Origin: Allorhodopirellula solitaria
GTDB lineage: Bacteria > Planctomycetota > Planctomycetia > Pirellulales > Pirellulaceae
Length of the DNA: 64,000 nucleotides
Direction of reading: 5' to 3'
NCBI RefSeq assembly: GCF_007859855.1
Contig: NZ_SJPK01000009.1
Span: 1-64,000, forward strand
In this document: piece after piece, positions 18,201 through 26,361 of the stretch
How the letters are laid out: every line of letters starts with the position of its first letter
How positions within the stretch are numbered: position 1 is the stretch's first letter
The notes under the pieces: generated by a model
What the model was told of the DNA's origin: nothing
The model's input: the letters and a program-made list of their open reading frames with translations, nothing else
Databases searched by the model: none
Translations under genes and position numbers: made by a program

Positions 18201-20515
18201 GGACCGATGCGACCGTGGCTCGGATCCTGGATTTGCAGCCGCGCCGTGTGCTCGAAATCGGCTGCGGAACCGGCCTGCTGCTGTTGAGGATCGCCGAACA
18301 TTGCGATCGCTACGTCGGCTCAGACTTGCTCGAGCCTTCCCTCGATAATATTCGTGCTGAACTTGGCCGACGCCCGGAATTGGATGAGACGGTCTCGCTG
18401 CACCATGCCGACGCGGATGAATTCGGCCACCTCGACGGCGAAATGTTCGACTGCATCGTGCTCAATTCGGTGGTGCAGTACTTCCCGAGCATCGATTATC
18501 TGCTGCGTGTCCTCGACGGAGCGATTGCCCATCTCGCCCCCGGTGGCAAGATCTTCTTGGGCGACCTACGCAATCTGCGGCTACAGCCCGCCATGGCCGC
18601 TGGCATCGAACTGCTGCACGCCGACGACTCACTAGCCGTCGGTGAACTGCGCCATCGGATTCATGCGCGAATGGAACATGAAGAAGAGTTGCTGCTCGAT
18701 CCGCGTCTGTTCGCCCATCGAGACGCGCTGCATCCACGAATCACCGCGGCCACGGTCCAGCTCAAAGGCGCTGCCGAAACCAATGAACTCGGCCGCTTTC
18801 GCTACGACACCGTGCTGCACGCCGATACCGAGGATGTTGTGACGGCTCGAGATTTGGTGCCATGCGATTCACAGGAAGACGTGCCCCAGCCGATTGCAGA
18901 CGCAGCCGCACCAACCCGTTTCACTGATATCGTCAATCAACGTGTGGCCCAGGATTGCCATCTCTTTGAATCGATTGCGTCACTGCCCGCATCGGCCACG
19001 GTCGCCGATCTCAAGGAGCACGTCGCGGGGTTCGCCGCGTCGAATCGCATGCACGAACCCAACACGACGTTGGCTCACTCGGCAACTGCCATCGCGACAT
19101 GGAATGATGCCAACCCCGCGGCATTTGATGTCGTGGTGGGTGGATCTTTATCGACGCAGCCCAGCGATGATCGGCCCATCGACTTCGCCGACTTCGCAAA
19201 CGATCCGACAGGTACGGAATCGTCTCGCCAGCTCACCCAGCGACTCCGCGATGAGTTGACGGCACGCTTGCCCGCCTACATGATCCCGTCCGCATTCGTG
19301 GTGCTCGACGAATTGCCACAAACGATCAACGGCAAAATCGATCGGGCCGCCCTGCCACGACCAGCTGGACGCCCGGCTTGGGCGGGGCATTTCGAAGCCC
19401 CCACTACCCCCACGCAGGAGACGCTCGTCGCCATCTGGGAAGAACTCCTCGATACCCGTCCGATCGGGATCCAGGACGACTTTTTTCAACTCGGTGGTCA
19501 CTCCATGCTCGCCGTTCGCATGACGAGTGAAGTCGAACGACTATTGGGCAAACGGCTACCGTTGGTAGCCTTGTTCCAGAACGCTACGATCGACCATCTG
19601 TCAACGATCATCGATCAAGACGAGCTGGCGACATTAGGGACGACGTTGATGCCGCTCCGCGCGAACGGGCCACCGCCACAGGAACCCGGGGATTCCCATT
19701 CGCAATCGCCGCTGTTCTGTATCCATCCCGCCGGCGGAACAGTCTTCTGTTATCTGGAAATGGCGCAGTCGCTGAGTGCGGGACGAGCCGTTTATGGGGT
19801 GCAGGCCAATGGTATCGATGGAAATCAACCGCCCCATGAGACCCTCGCTGAAATGGCGGCCCACTACGCGCGCACGATTCGGGAGATTCATCCCCAGGGG
19901 CAAGTGCATCTAGCAGGCTGGTCACTCGGCGGCAACATTGCCTTTGAAGTCGCTCGGCAACTCCACTCGCGAGGTACGCCGGTTGGTGTCGTCGCCCTGC
20001 TCGACTCGGGACTGCTGTCGCCCGAGGAGCAACTCCGCGAGGAGGATTTCCTGCCACTGCTAACGGCGTTATTCCCCGGTGCAATGAACCTCGATCTCGA
20101 AGCGATCCGGCAGCAGAGTCCTGCTGATCAATTGCAGTTCTTTGTCGATCGAGCTTCTCAGGCCGGGATCGTACCGGATGAGCTGCACGATATCGTCGCG
20201 ACCAAGGATGCTCCGGATGCGGCACATGTGTTTGGTGTTTTCCAGGCCAACGTGAAGGCGGTCCATGAGTACATCGCCGAGCCTTACGCCGGCGACGTGC
20301 ATCTGTTCCGGCCCGCCGATCAAGGGAAAACGAACCGACTCTTCGACGACCCGCTATTGGGTTGGCGAGAGGTCACCGAGCAAACCTTGGTTCGTGAAGT
20401 CCCCGGCGACCATGCTCACATGTTGCAGTCACCCGCCGCCGAGTCGATCGCCGAGCAACTCGACGAACTAATGGTGGCGAGCGAACTCTCACCGGCCGCC
20501 GCCAGTACCCTCTGA
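15224..20515 (+). CDS. NRPS termination protein: C-A-nMT-PCP-TE
   Basis: 1763 residues from the ATG at 15224, preceded by AGCAGGAACCTC; an earlier in-frame start at 15161 lies deep in the previous gene. A condensation domain has HHIVSDG near 172. The adenylation domain has FTSGSTGRAKG near 636 and GYGPTEVSVG near 770. Between its A8 and A10 motifs sits an N-methyltransferase (VLEIGCGTGLLLLRIA near 1008). The A10 motif TINGKIDRAALP is near 1366. The carrier has FFQLGGHSMLAV near 1425. The type I thioesterase has GWSLGG near 1565, Asp in LLDSG near 1592 and His in PGDHAHML near 1728. It adds one N-methylated residue and releases the product. The pocket reads roughly D-G-S-K-A-A-G-V-G, which I cannot assign. 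Confidence 0.92.
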   Translation: MSDIQKRLASLTPAKRALLEQMLLERAGTRGSKIMPRPRGCDEQLSDAERRLWFVDQIAKDDPFYNMPLAARLRGPLDRESLQHAVDQLVARHESLRSTYHLVDGEPQRTIHEQMRVDCVWYDVSHGEHVEADLKRRMRVAGRTPFDLEHGPLLRVNVYRISDDEHVVLFVMHHIVSDGWSMIVMLRELTLVYEVAQGDHAASDESNATLPPLAIQYADFARWQQERSSSERIEEQMDYWRRNLQDAPAVLDLPTDRPRPAVQDFIGATVEFEFSRELTTAINELATRLQTTPFAVLMAAEAVLLGRYSQSDDLVLGTASAGRTHPEIEPLIGFFVNTLALRIRLHDQPTFADLVGQVHQRTVEAHEHADVPFERLVEELAPSRDRSFSPIFQSALVMQNLPRDISEKGRLEVEPMLVDNGTAKYDLTFFLWEESHRLIGHVEYRSTLFDRETIERLIDSFRTLLEAATGSPETQVDRLPILSSDQYDQVVHAFNATEKGYPGPHLLHELVATQAAKFPEKTAVVDRSQSISYDELMRRVDWFAGQLLEAGVQRESAVVIRLPRSVDLIAAILGVLKAGGSFVPVDPGLPSARVEHIVTDTAAVAVVDEEWIATRGELTVPTHFPDIDPGDRAYVIFTSGSTGRAKGVEIEHDGISNFVRAQIDRMGLTADDRFSFSFSPSFDGAVSEIFYALGSGGTCVVVDQETLLVPDALAELLRDQRVSVAKFAPAVLAMLDHEHLPYLRTVASAGDKLSGELARRWTEGGRRLFNGYGPTEVSVGCSMMPLHREWTGERPPIGGPMHNMLMYVLDEHRQPLPIGATGEIYIGGRGVGRGYLNQPEQTAAVFLPNPFLGEKTRPHSRMYRTGDLGRWLPGGVVEFVGRADDQVSLRGYRVEPGEIAATLETLGEVRQAAVIERRDRENTQLVAYVVPQPNAAKDAKGSQLQADHVTHWRNLFEQTHRLAPPVLDNSFNITGWVSTYTGTPIPSDEMKQWTDATVARILDLQPRRVLEIGCGTGLLLLRIAEHCDRYVGSDLLEPSLDNIRAELGRRPELDETVSLHHADADEFGHLDGEMFDCIVLNSVVQYFPSIDYLLRVLDGAIAHLAPGGKIFLGDLRNLRLQPAMAAGIELLHADDSLAVGELRHRIHARMEHEEELLLDPRLFAHRDALHPRITAATVQLKGAAETNELGRFRYDTVLHADTEDVVTARDLVPCDSQEDVPQPIADAAAPTRFTDIVNQRVAQDCHLFESIASLPASATVADLKEHVAGFAASNRMHEPNTTLAHSATAIATWNDANPAAFDVVVGGSLSTQPSDDRPIDFADFANDPTGTESSRQLTQRLRDELTARLPAYMIPSAFVVLDELPQTINGKIDRAALPRPAGRPAWAGHFEAPTTPTQETLVAIWEELLDTRPIGIQDDFFQLGGHSMLAVRMTSEVERLLGKRLPLVALFQNATIDHLSTIIDQDELATLGTTLMPLRANGPPPQEPGDSHSQSPLFCIHPAGGTVFCYLEMAQSLSAGRAVYGVQANGIDGNQPPHETLAEMAAHYARTIREIHPQGQVHLAGWSLGGNIAFEVARQLHSRGTPVGVVALLDSGLLSPEEQLREEDFLPLLTALFPGAMNLDLEAIRQQSPADQLQFFVDRASQAGIVPDELHDIVATKDAPDAAHVFGVFQANVKAVHEYIAEPYAGDVHLFRPADQGKTNRLFDDPLLGWREVTEQTLVREVPGDHAHMLQSPAAESIAEQLDELMVASELSPAAASTL

Positions 20516-20619
20516 ACTCGATGCAAAGAAAGCGTGCGCCCTTTTTTCCGGTGCATGAGCCGGTGGTATGAGCGTAGGGAACATCACCGGAGACGTCTGA
20601 ATGACTTCCTCGCGCCTGC

Positions 20620-21013
20620 TTAGCAACACACGATGATAAGTGTCGGTTTTAGTAGTGGACGAGGCGACGAGCTGTTGGTTACCCACAAGTGCAGCATTCT
20701 ATCGATTGCTGAAGATAGCTCATGACAACGCCCCAACGGGGCAGTTCTATGAAAGCCCCAGGCAACGCCTGGGGTTTCAGACGCCACCACCTCGCGTTAG
20801 CCCCAACGGGGCGGCTCTATTTGCACATGCCATCCGAACCGCAGGATTGCGGCGAACATGAGGGCCGCCCCGTTGGGGCTAACGAAACATTTCGCTATCC
20901 GATTATCCGACCCCAGGGCGATGCCCTGGGCTTTCATACAGCCGCCCCGTTGGGGCTCAAGAACGCTTCCGTCGGATGAACCGGAATCAACAGCTCGTTG
21001 CCTCGTCATAGAC
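20620..21013. repeat. MITE-like palindromic repeat block, copy B
   Basis: The left end TTAGCAACACACGATGATAA plus GTGTCGGTTTTAGTAGTGG matches copy A with one deletion and the same orientation. About 200 bp (20620-20825) are nearly identical to the complement of 58640-58836. The interior holds GCCCCAACGGGGC palindromes three times, flanking CCCAGGC...GCCTGGG hairpins. The right side ends with a degraded AACAGCTCGTTGCCTCGTC near 20990-21010, the inverted counterpart of the left motif. Frames through it (for example 20722-20979) are repeat-encoded and not believable proteins. The whole 20516-21021 gap is explained by this block. Confidence 0.7.
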
Positions 21014-21021
21014 GACATTCA

Positions 21022-22128
21022 TTACTCCGGCGTTGCTTCGTCTTTGCCCTGGGGCTCACTGTATCGCGCGGCCAAAACTGCGACGGCCGCTGCGACCGCG
21101 TCGCGATATTCGGGCGGTGAGAGGACTTCGGCGTCTGCTCCCAGGGCGAGCACCTTGGGTAGCAATTCACGTGGGTGTGATGCAGGGACTGTGAGCAGAA
21201 AATCGGTGGCGGGCGCTATTTCATCACTCGTCTGCGAATCGGAATCCTGAGCCTCCGGCGAGCTTGCGTCGTCACTGATTGGCTCCAGCAATTGGTCGGG
21301 ATGCCAGGGGTCCTCTTTGAGATAGGAGGCGGATCGAGCCCCGAGCCGAATCTGGACCTGCGTCGAGGTTTCCCCCGAGAAAATACCGATGCTCTTGCTC
21401 AGGAACTTGGCGAGGTCGACCTTGGAATCGGGCTTGAAATAGTCGTCGGTGACCTGGGCATGCTGGAAACGATCGAGCTTCCAGTTTCGCAGTCGCTCGG
21501 TCGCGTCGGTCACTTCCGGTGCCGCGGCCACGACGTAGATGCTGCTCTGATGAACGGCGAGGGCGTAGGGCTCAATCCGGCGCCGGGTAGCCGGCCGGCC
21601 AACGGATTTGTACTCAATTTCGACGACCCGATGTTCCAGAATACTGCGGGTGATCGTCTTGAGCATCCCTGAATGGGCAGCATAGGTTTTCGACGGCGTT
21701 CCCGACACATAGAGTACCTTGCGATACCGTTGATAGTGCTCGTAGACTCCCTCTGGAATCGCTTCTTGGACCTTGTTCCAGAACGTTTCGATGCCCTGCC
21801 AATACTGTGTCCCCATCAGCGGTGTGAGCAGATCACGGCCGATTGAAAGCGCGATCAGTTCGGTTGCCGAGAAGGCGATTTCGTGGACCGCGGTGTGATT
21901 GCGTCCGAGTTTGTACACCTTGCCACGTTCGACCATCTCGTTCTGGATGTCGTATCCCGCTGCTTGGAGCGCCTCCATGTCCCGCCGCACCGTGCGGCCG
22001 TGAAGCGTCGTCAGCCCCAGGTCAGCGACCAGGTCGGCCTTCAGTTCATTGACCGTTCGACCGAAGCGGGATTCCTCGAGAAGCTGTAGCAACTTGTGCT
22101 GACGAATGAGCTGTTCGTTACGTGCCAC
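21022..22128 (-). CDS. WYL-domain transcriptional regulator
   Basis: About 368 residues from the GTG at 22128 (MARNEQLIRQHKLLQLLEES, the usual family opening); a TTG five codons upstream is possible. An N-terminal winged helix-turn-helix has HGRTVRRDMEALQAAGYDIQ. A WYL ligand-binding domain follows around residues 150-235 (VVEIEYKSVGRPATRRRIEP, YVVAAAP), then a C-terminal WCX-like part with an Asp/Ser-rich insertion of about 30 residues (around 290-315). WYL regulators bind DNA as dimers and often sense nucleic acids or small ligands. It follows the FAH gene immediately on the same strand, so it may be co-transcribed with that gene. No binding site was identified. Confidence 0.88.
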   Translation of the reverse strand: MARNEQLIRQHKLLQLLEESRFGRTVNELKADLVADLGLTTLHGRTVRRDMEALQAAGYDIQNEMVERGKVYKLGRNHTAVHEIAFSATELIALSIGRDLLTPLMGTQYWQGIETFWNKVQEAIPEGVYEHYQRYRKVLYVSGTPSKTYAAHSGMLKTITRSILEHRVVEIEYKSVGRPATRRRIEPYALAVHQSSIYVVAAAPEVTDATERLRNWKLDRFQHAQVTDDYFKPDSKVDLAKFLSKSIGIFSGETSTQVQIRLGARSASYLKEDPWHPDQLLEPISDDASSPEAQDSDSQTSDEIAPATDFLLTVPASHPRELLPKVLALGADAEVLSPPEYRDAVAAAVAVLAARYSEPQGKDEATPE

Positions 22129-22143
22129 GTCGGTTCCATCCAA

Positions 22144-23016
22144 TCAAGGAGCGGTGGGGGAAGTGGGTTGCACAATGGGGTTGGACAGAGTGCCGATGTC
22201 AGCGATCGTGATCTCGACGATATCAGCGGGCTGCAGGGTGAAGTCGTTGCCCGGCACGATCCCAGTTCCTGTCATCAAGAACGCGCCGTTTGCGAAAGTG
22301 TTGTCGCGGCCCAGCCATCCGACGAGATCGTCAAATTGCCTGGCCATCTCGGCCGCGCTGGTGGATTGCTCGAAAACAACGGAGTCACCACGGCGGATTT
22401 TTAGATCGACCGTGATTGCTTCAACCGGTGGCAATTCGTCGTAGAGGCGAATCCATGGCCCGAGCCCCGCGCATTGGTCGTAACACTTCGCCTGCGGCAA
22501 GTACAACGGATTTTCGCCTTCGATGTCTCGCGAACTCATGTCGTTGCCGATCGTCAATCCGACGATCCGCAAGGCTGGCGAGAGCACCAGTGTGATTTCG
22601 GGCTCCGGGACGTTCCAGGTCGCGTCGTAGCGGATTCGTAGTGGTTGGCCGTGCCCACTGACACGGCTCGGTGTGGCTTTGAAGAACAGCTCGGGCCGGT
22701 CGGCTTGGTAGACTCGATCGTAGCAAGATGCCGCCGCAGCGGACTCTTCCATCCGCGCCGTTTGGCTGCGTCGATACGTCACCCCGGCTGCCCAGACCTC
22801 TTGCTGGTCAATCGGCGGCAACCATGCGGTCTGAGCATCAATGGCGATCGGTTCGTCACGCGCCAACGACTCAGCTGCTGCCACGGGACGGTCCGCGGCG
22901 AGAATGTCCGCGAGAGTGGCTAGCTCCGGCGTCAACTGGAGCGGGACCAGCTGCGCGCCTTCCACGATGGCGACGCGCGGCCCCCCCGATGCGTCCGAGA
23001 ACTTGGCAATGTGCAT
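22144..23016 (-). CDS. Fumarylacetoacetate hydrolase-family protein (2-keto-3-deoxy sugar acid dehydratase-like)
   Basis: 290 residues. It has the FAH fold landmarks [10 protein letters not shown], an [13 protein letters not shown] strand, [10 protein letters not shown] carrying the metal-binding Glu pair, and [20 protein letters not shown], the strongly conserved stretch in bacterial FAH proteins. The order and wording of these motifs are closest to 2-dehydro-3-deoxy-D-arabinonate dehydratase-like members, which act on sugar-acid catabolic intermediates; the exact substrate is an inference. A divalent metal (Mg or Mn) is expected. It is cytosolic, with no signal peptide. The WYL regulator lies directly downstream. 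Other FAH activities (hydrolase, decarboxylase) remain possible. Confidence 0.85.
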   Translation of the reverse strand: MHIAKFSDASGGPRVAIVEGAQLVPLQLTPELATLADILAADRPVAAAESLARDEPIAIDAQTAWLPPIDQQEVWAAGVTYRRSQTARMEESAAAASCYDRVYQADRPELFFKATPSRVSGHGQPLRIRYDATWNVPEPEITLVLSPALRIVGLTIGNDMSSRDIEGENPLYLPQAKCYDQCAGLGPWIRLYDELPPVEAITVDLKIRRGDSVVFEQSTSAAEMARQFDDLVGWLGRDNTFANGAFLMTGTGIVPGNDFTLQPADIVEITIADIGTLSNPIVQPTSPTAP

Positions 23017-23143
23017 GGCGTTGCTGCTTCGCGTAGGGAATTCAAAGGTGGTTCGGCGCGACCCATCATCGTCGCTACCGAGTCGTTGGGTAGCAACGCG
23101 AAATTATCGCACAAGTGCCCAGGCCGTGACACCCAGTGTGCAT

Positions 23144-25582
23144 TCAATCACCCGGGTGGAGTGTCTCGAGGAAGAAATTGGTCATCAGCTGGTGCAAGTG
23201 CATCACCGTTCCCTCGCCCTCGGATATCGAGTGAGATCGGCCGGGGTAGCTCATCATGTCAAACTGTTTCCCAAGGGCCACCAAGCGATTAATCAATCGC
23301 TCAGTCGATGCGAAGTGCACGTTGTCGTCTCCCGTTCCATGAATGAGCAACAAGGGGTCGGCAAGTCCCTCGGCGTGCGTCAGCGGCGACCCCTCGACGA
23401 AGGGCTGGCGGTCGTCCTCGACCAAGCCCATGTATCGTTCTTGATAGATCGTGTCGTAATCGAGTTGGTCCGATACCGGAGCGACCGCAATCCCAGCGGC
23501 ATAGAGTTCGGGATAGCGGAACAGGCTGTGCAGGGTCGTCGAACCTCCGCCGCTCCAACCCCAGACACCGACACGGTCAGGGGCGAGCTGCGGAAATCGT
23601 TTGAGCAGCTGCTGCACGCCCGCGGCTTGATCGGCAGGCGGGAGGATACCGATTTTGCCATACACGCTCTGCCGGAACTCGCGGCCACGCGGCGAGGCAG
23701 AGCCGCGAGCGTCGATGGTGGCGACGGCGAAGCCGAGTTGAGTCAGGTAGCGATGCCATAGATACGTCCGACCGAGATAACGATCTCGCACCGTCTGCCC
23801 GGCGGGTTCCGCGTAAACGTGCAGAACGAGGGGCACGCTATGACGACTGCCCGTGGCGTCCGCGTTGCCACTGGATTGCGGCAGCATGATCCACGCATCG
23901 AGTGATTCTTGATCATCGATTTGAAGCGAAATGAACTGCTGCTCGATCGGCCGCAGCGCCTCGATCGCTGCCCGGCATGTGGCGTTGTCATGGAGCACTT
24001 CGATGCGTTGATAGGCATCGAGGTGCACAAGACGCTCGACGGGGGGAGTGGATATGTCAGACCACGTTTCCAACGCAAACTGCCCAGTGGGGCTGATCCG
24101 ATACTCGAACGTCCCCTCTTTCTCAGGTGATACCCGGCTGGGGTGAGCATTGGGTTGCTCCCGATTGCTTGCACACATGTAAAGAGCTCGTGCCGCGGCA
24201 TCGTCGGGAGATGCCGTGAAGAAAAGATCACCCGTCGTTTGACTGACCGCATCGAGATCGATCACGTCCCAGGCCCCCGTTGTGATTGGATCGAGCTGAA
24301 CACCTCGGTGGGTATTGGCATCATCGAGCACTTCGCTGGTGTCGATCGGGCTGGTCAACAGCCATGGCATGATGGCCGCGCGGTACAGGTGACGCCACCC
24401 GCTGCGTTCACTCAGCCAAATTAAATCCACCGTTTCCCGTCGCACCCCCGCGCTCGGGCCCGATTCTTGTTGGGGTAGCAATGGCATGTTCGCTTGCCGC
24501 ATGACCCAGCCAGGACTCGTTTCCTTGAGCAGGACAACACAGTCGCCTGAGGAAGCGTCGCAAAGCCACAACCTATTCGCGTTCTGGGGGCGGTTGAGTT
24601 GCTGAACGAGCAACCGTTCGTTGCTCCCGGGTGATTCCGCGGGCAACCACCGCAGCGCCGCGAGGTAGTGCTGGCGCGGATCGCCGGCAATTCGCAACCA
24701 CGTCGTTTGAGCGTCGTCGAAGTGAAAGATGCCGATCTTGGCCGCTGAATTGGTTTGCCCGACTTTCGGGTAAGCGAACTGCTTGATAATCGGATAACGT
24801 TCCGACGTGTTGTCGATAAGCGAGTGGACGGGAACCTCCGATTCGTCCAATTGCCAGAAGGCGATTTTCTCGCCGTTGGGACTGAACTGAAATCCACGGG
24901 TGAGTTTGAGTTCCTCTTCATAGACCCAATCAAAAGTGCCTTCGATGAGGTTCGGTTCGTCACTCGCCGCGATCGCGTCGACTTCGCCGCTGGCGGTGGA
25001 TTCCCAGTACAGATGCCGATCTCGGACGTAGGCGATCTTGTCTCCTTGAGGGGAGAACGTCGCGAACATCAGTGACTGATTGGCCGCTTCTTCGCCCCCC
25101 AGTTTCCGCCAAGACTTGGAGATTAAATCGAGTAGCCAGTAGTCACCGCGAGTATGCGATCGCCACACCCGGACTGAGTTTGTGAAGACGAGCAGGTATT
25201 GGTGGTCGGGAGACCAGCGGTACTGGTCGATCGAAATCCGCTCGCCCGAGGGAAGTCGAAACTGATCGGCAGAAACCGCAACGGTTTCCTTGCCTTCGGG
25301 AATGGACCGGCGGATGATCTCGGGGTGCCCCGCATCGTTGTCCCGCAGCGACCACAGCACATTCTGGCGTGCGTCCCAGCGAATGGACTCCTGCTGCAGG
25401 TTGAAATCGGGGCCATGATAGATACGCGCCAGCGAGAGCGTGGTCCGCTCGGCGAGAGCCGGCGGCAGGGGCGGCCCACCGCCACGACTGGGAGGTGCGG
25501 CGGCAACCGCCATGTCCTGACACAGCAGTAGCAGCGGACACAAGCAGCCGACCAACAAAAGTTCCATCCGAGTTGTTTTCAT
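23144..25582 (-). CDS. Prolyl oligopeptidase-family serine peptidase, DPP-IV-like (S9)
   Basis: 812 residues from the ATG at 25582; an alternative start lies eight codons upstream. A signal peptide (LLLVGCLCPLLLLCQDMAVA) predicts export. The N-terminal part is the eight-bladed propeller of the DPP-IV N-terminal domain and contains FDWVYEEEL, whose Glu pair anchors the substrate N-terminus. The C-terminal alpha/beta-hydrolase has Ser in GWSGGG, Asp in HGTGDD and His in PGRSHS, so the triad is complete. It should cleave X-Pro (or X-Ala) dipeptides from peptide N-termini in the periplasm. It stands alone, with 127 bp before the FAH gene. Nothing is missing compared with full-length S9B enzymes. 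Confidence 0.9.
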   Translation of the reverse strand: MKTTRMELLLVGCLCPLLLLCQDMAVAAAPPSRGGGPPLPPALAERTTLSLARIYHGPDFNLQQESIRWDARQNVLWSLRDNDAGHPEIIRRSIPEGKETVAVSADQFRLPSGERISIDQYRWSPDHQYLLVFTNSVRVWRSHTRGDYWLLDLISKSWRKLGGEEAANQSLMFATFSPQGDKIAYVRDRHLYWESTASGEVDAIAASDEPNLIEGTFDWVYEEELKLTRGFQFSPNGEKIAFWQLDESEVPVHSLIDNTSERYPIIKQFAYPKVGQTNSAAKIGIFHFDDAQTTWLRIAGDPRQHYLAALRWLPAESPGSNERLLVQQLNRPQNANRLWLCDASSGDCVVLLKETSPGWVMRQANMPLLPQQESGPSAGVRRETVDLIWLSERSGWRHLYRAAIMPWLLTSPIDTSEVLDDANTHRGVQLDPITTGAWDVIDLDAVSQTTGDLFFTASPDDAAARALYMCASNREQPNAHPSRVSPEKEGTFEYRISPTGQFALETWSDISTPPVERLVHLDAYQRIEVLHDNATCRAAIEALRPIEQQFISLQIDDQESLDAWIMLPQSSGNADATGSRHSVPLVLHVYAEPAGQTVRDRYLGRTYLWHRYLTQLGFAVATIDARGSASPRGREFRQSVYGKIGILPPADQAAGVQQLLKRFPQLAPDRVGVWGWSGGGSTTLHSLFRYPELYAAGIAVAPVSDQLDYDTIYQERYMGLVEDDRQPFVEGSPLTHAEGLADPLLLIHGTGDDNVHFASTERLINRLVALGKQFDMMSYPGRSHSISEGEGTVMHLHQLMTNFFLETLHPGD

Positions 25583-25835
25583 CACACTGTGTTCCGTCGA
25601 GTCCAATCCGCGAGTGGTGAGGTATTCATGCTATCGCACCAGATTCACTCCGCCCACCCAATTCAACAGGCTGCCGACTTAATCGATGTGGGTCGCCGCA
25701 ATATTGAGCTGAGGGCCGTGAAACCCCGGGTAGCGCAGCCTACCTGGCCACTTCGCAACGCGTGATCAACACGATGGGTGTGGGCAGCTTCGCATAGCGT
25801 GGCAGCCCGCCCTAAAAAAAACCGCCAGAAATCGC

Positions 25836-25864
25836 TTGACCAAGACACCCGACCCCTGTACCAT
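25836..25864 (+). promoter_or_regulatory. Candidate sigma-70 promoter of the gntR-ABC operon
   Basis: TTGACC at 25836-25841 and TACCAT at 25859-25864 are separated by exactly 17 bp, 63 bp before the GntR start codon. The match is 5/6 for -35 and 4/6 for -10. The -10 overlaps the palindrome described next. The other 25583-25835 bases show nothing I can name. Confidence 0.5.
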
Positions 25865-25876
25865 GCAACCAGTACA
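25857..25876. promoter_or_regulatory. Candidate operator TGTAC-N10-GTACA for the GntR/YtrA regulator
   Basis: A perfect 5-bp inverted repeat with 10-bp spacer lies across the -10 box and probable start site of the promoter at 25836-25864. YtrA-type regulators are known to bind palindromes with GTGTA/TACAC-like arms, so this is a plausible autoregulatory site. The assignment is inference from position and symmetry. Confidence 0.45.
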
Positions 25877-25926
25877 CCAGCCAACCGATCAGGCGATCGC
25901 AAACGGCGTTTTTTCAACGGTGCGTT

Positions 25927-26361
25927 ATGTTTTTTTCCATCGATACCTCCGATGACGTTGCCATCTACGAGCAAATCGTTCGTCAGGTGAAGTTCGCGAT
26001 CGCTGAGGGCAGCCTCCAACCGCGGCAACAACTCCCCAGTGCTCGGCAGCTCAGTGGTGAGTTGGCGATCAACCCCAACACGGTTAATCGGGCTTATCAG
26101 CAGTTGCAGTCCGACGGCGTGCTGGAATTGCTGCGGGGACGCGGGATGGCCGTTTGCGTCGATGCGGTCAAGAAGTGCCATGCCGCCCGTGCGGATCTGA
26201 TTACCGCACGCCTGCGGAGTGCTCTTCGCGAAGCGCTTCACGGTGGGCTGACTGCGGACCAGATCCGTGAATTGCTGCACACGGAACTCGAATCACTCGA
26301 AGGAGCGACCCCCACGGTCGCCTCAAAAACCAACTCCTCTTCCCATGGTGGTCCTGCATGA
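25927..26361 (+). CDS. GntR-family regulator, YtrA type
   Basis: 144 residues. It has the typical YtrA plan: IDTSDDVAIYEQIVRQVKFA at the N-terminus, then a winged helix (LPSARQLSGELAINPNTVNR, AYQQLQSDGVLELLRGRGMA), and only a short C-terminal helical tail of about 60 residues instead of a large effector domain. Members usually repress an adjacent ABC transporter operon and respond to envelope stress or antibiotics. The stop codon overlaps the start of the ABC ATPase gene (ATGA), which supports that role. A palindrome over the presumed promoter (25857-25876) is the candidate operator. The final Ser/Thr/Gly-rich residues look disordered. Confidence 0.9.
   Translation: MFFSIDTSDDVAIYEQIVRQVKFAIAEGSLQPRQQLPSARQLSGELAINPNTVNRAYQQLQSDGVLELLRGRGMAVCVDAVKKCHAARADLITARLRSALREALHGGLTADQIRELLHTELESLEGATPTVASKTNSSSHGGPA

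Noticed and set aside
20722-20979. Small frame of 85 codons after the NRPS operon
   Set aside because: Fully contained in repeat copy B; similar frames arise in copy C, so it is a repeat artefact.
7909-21013. CRISPR array or integron attC sites in the repeat regions
   Set aside because: Repeats are not regularly spaced, there are no unique spacers of equal length, and no cas or integrase genes are present.
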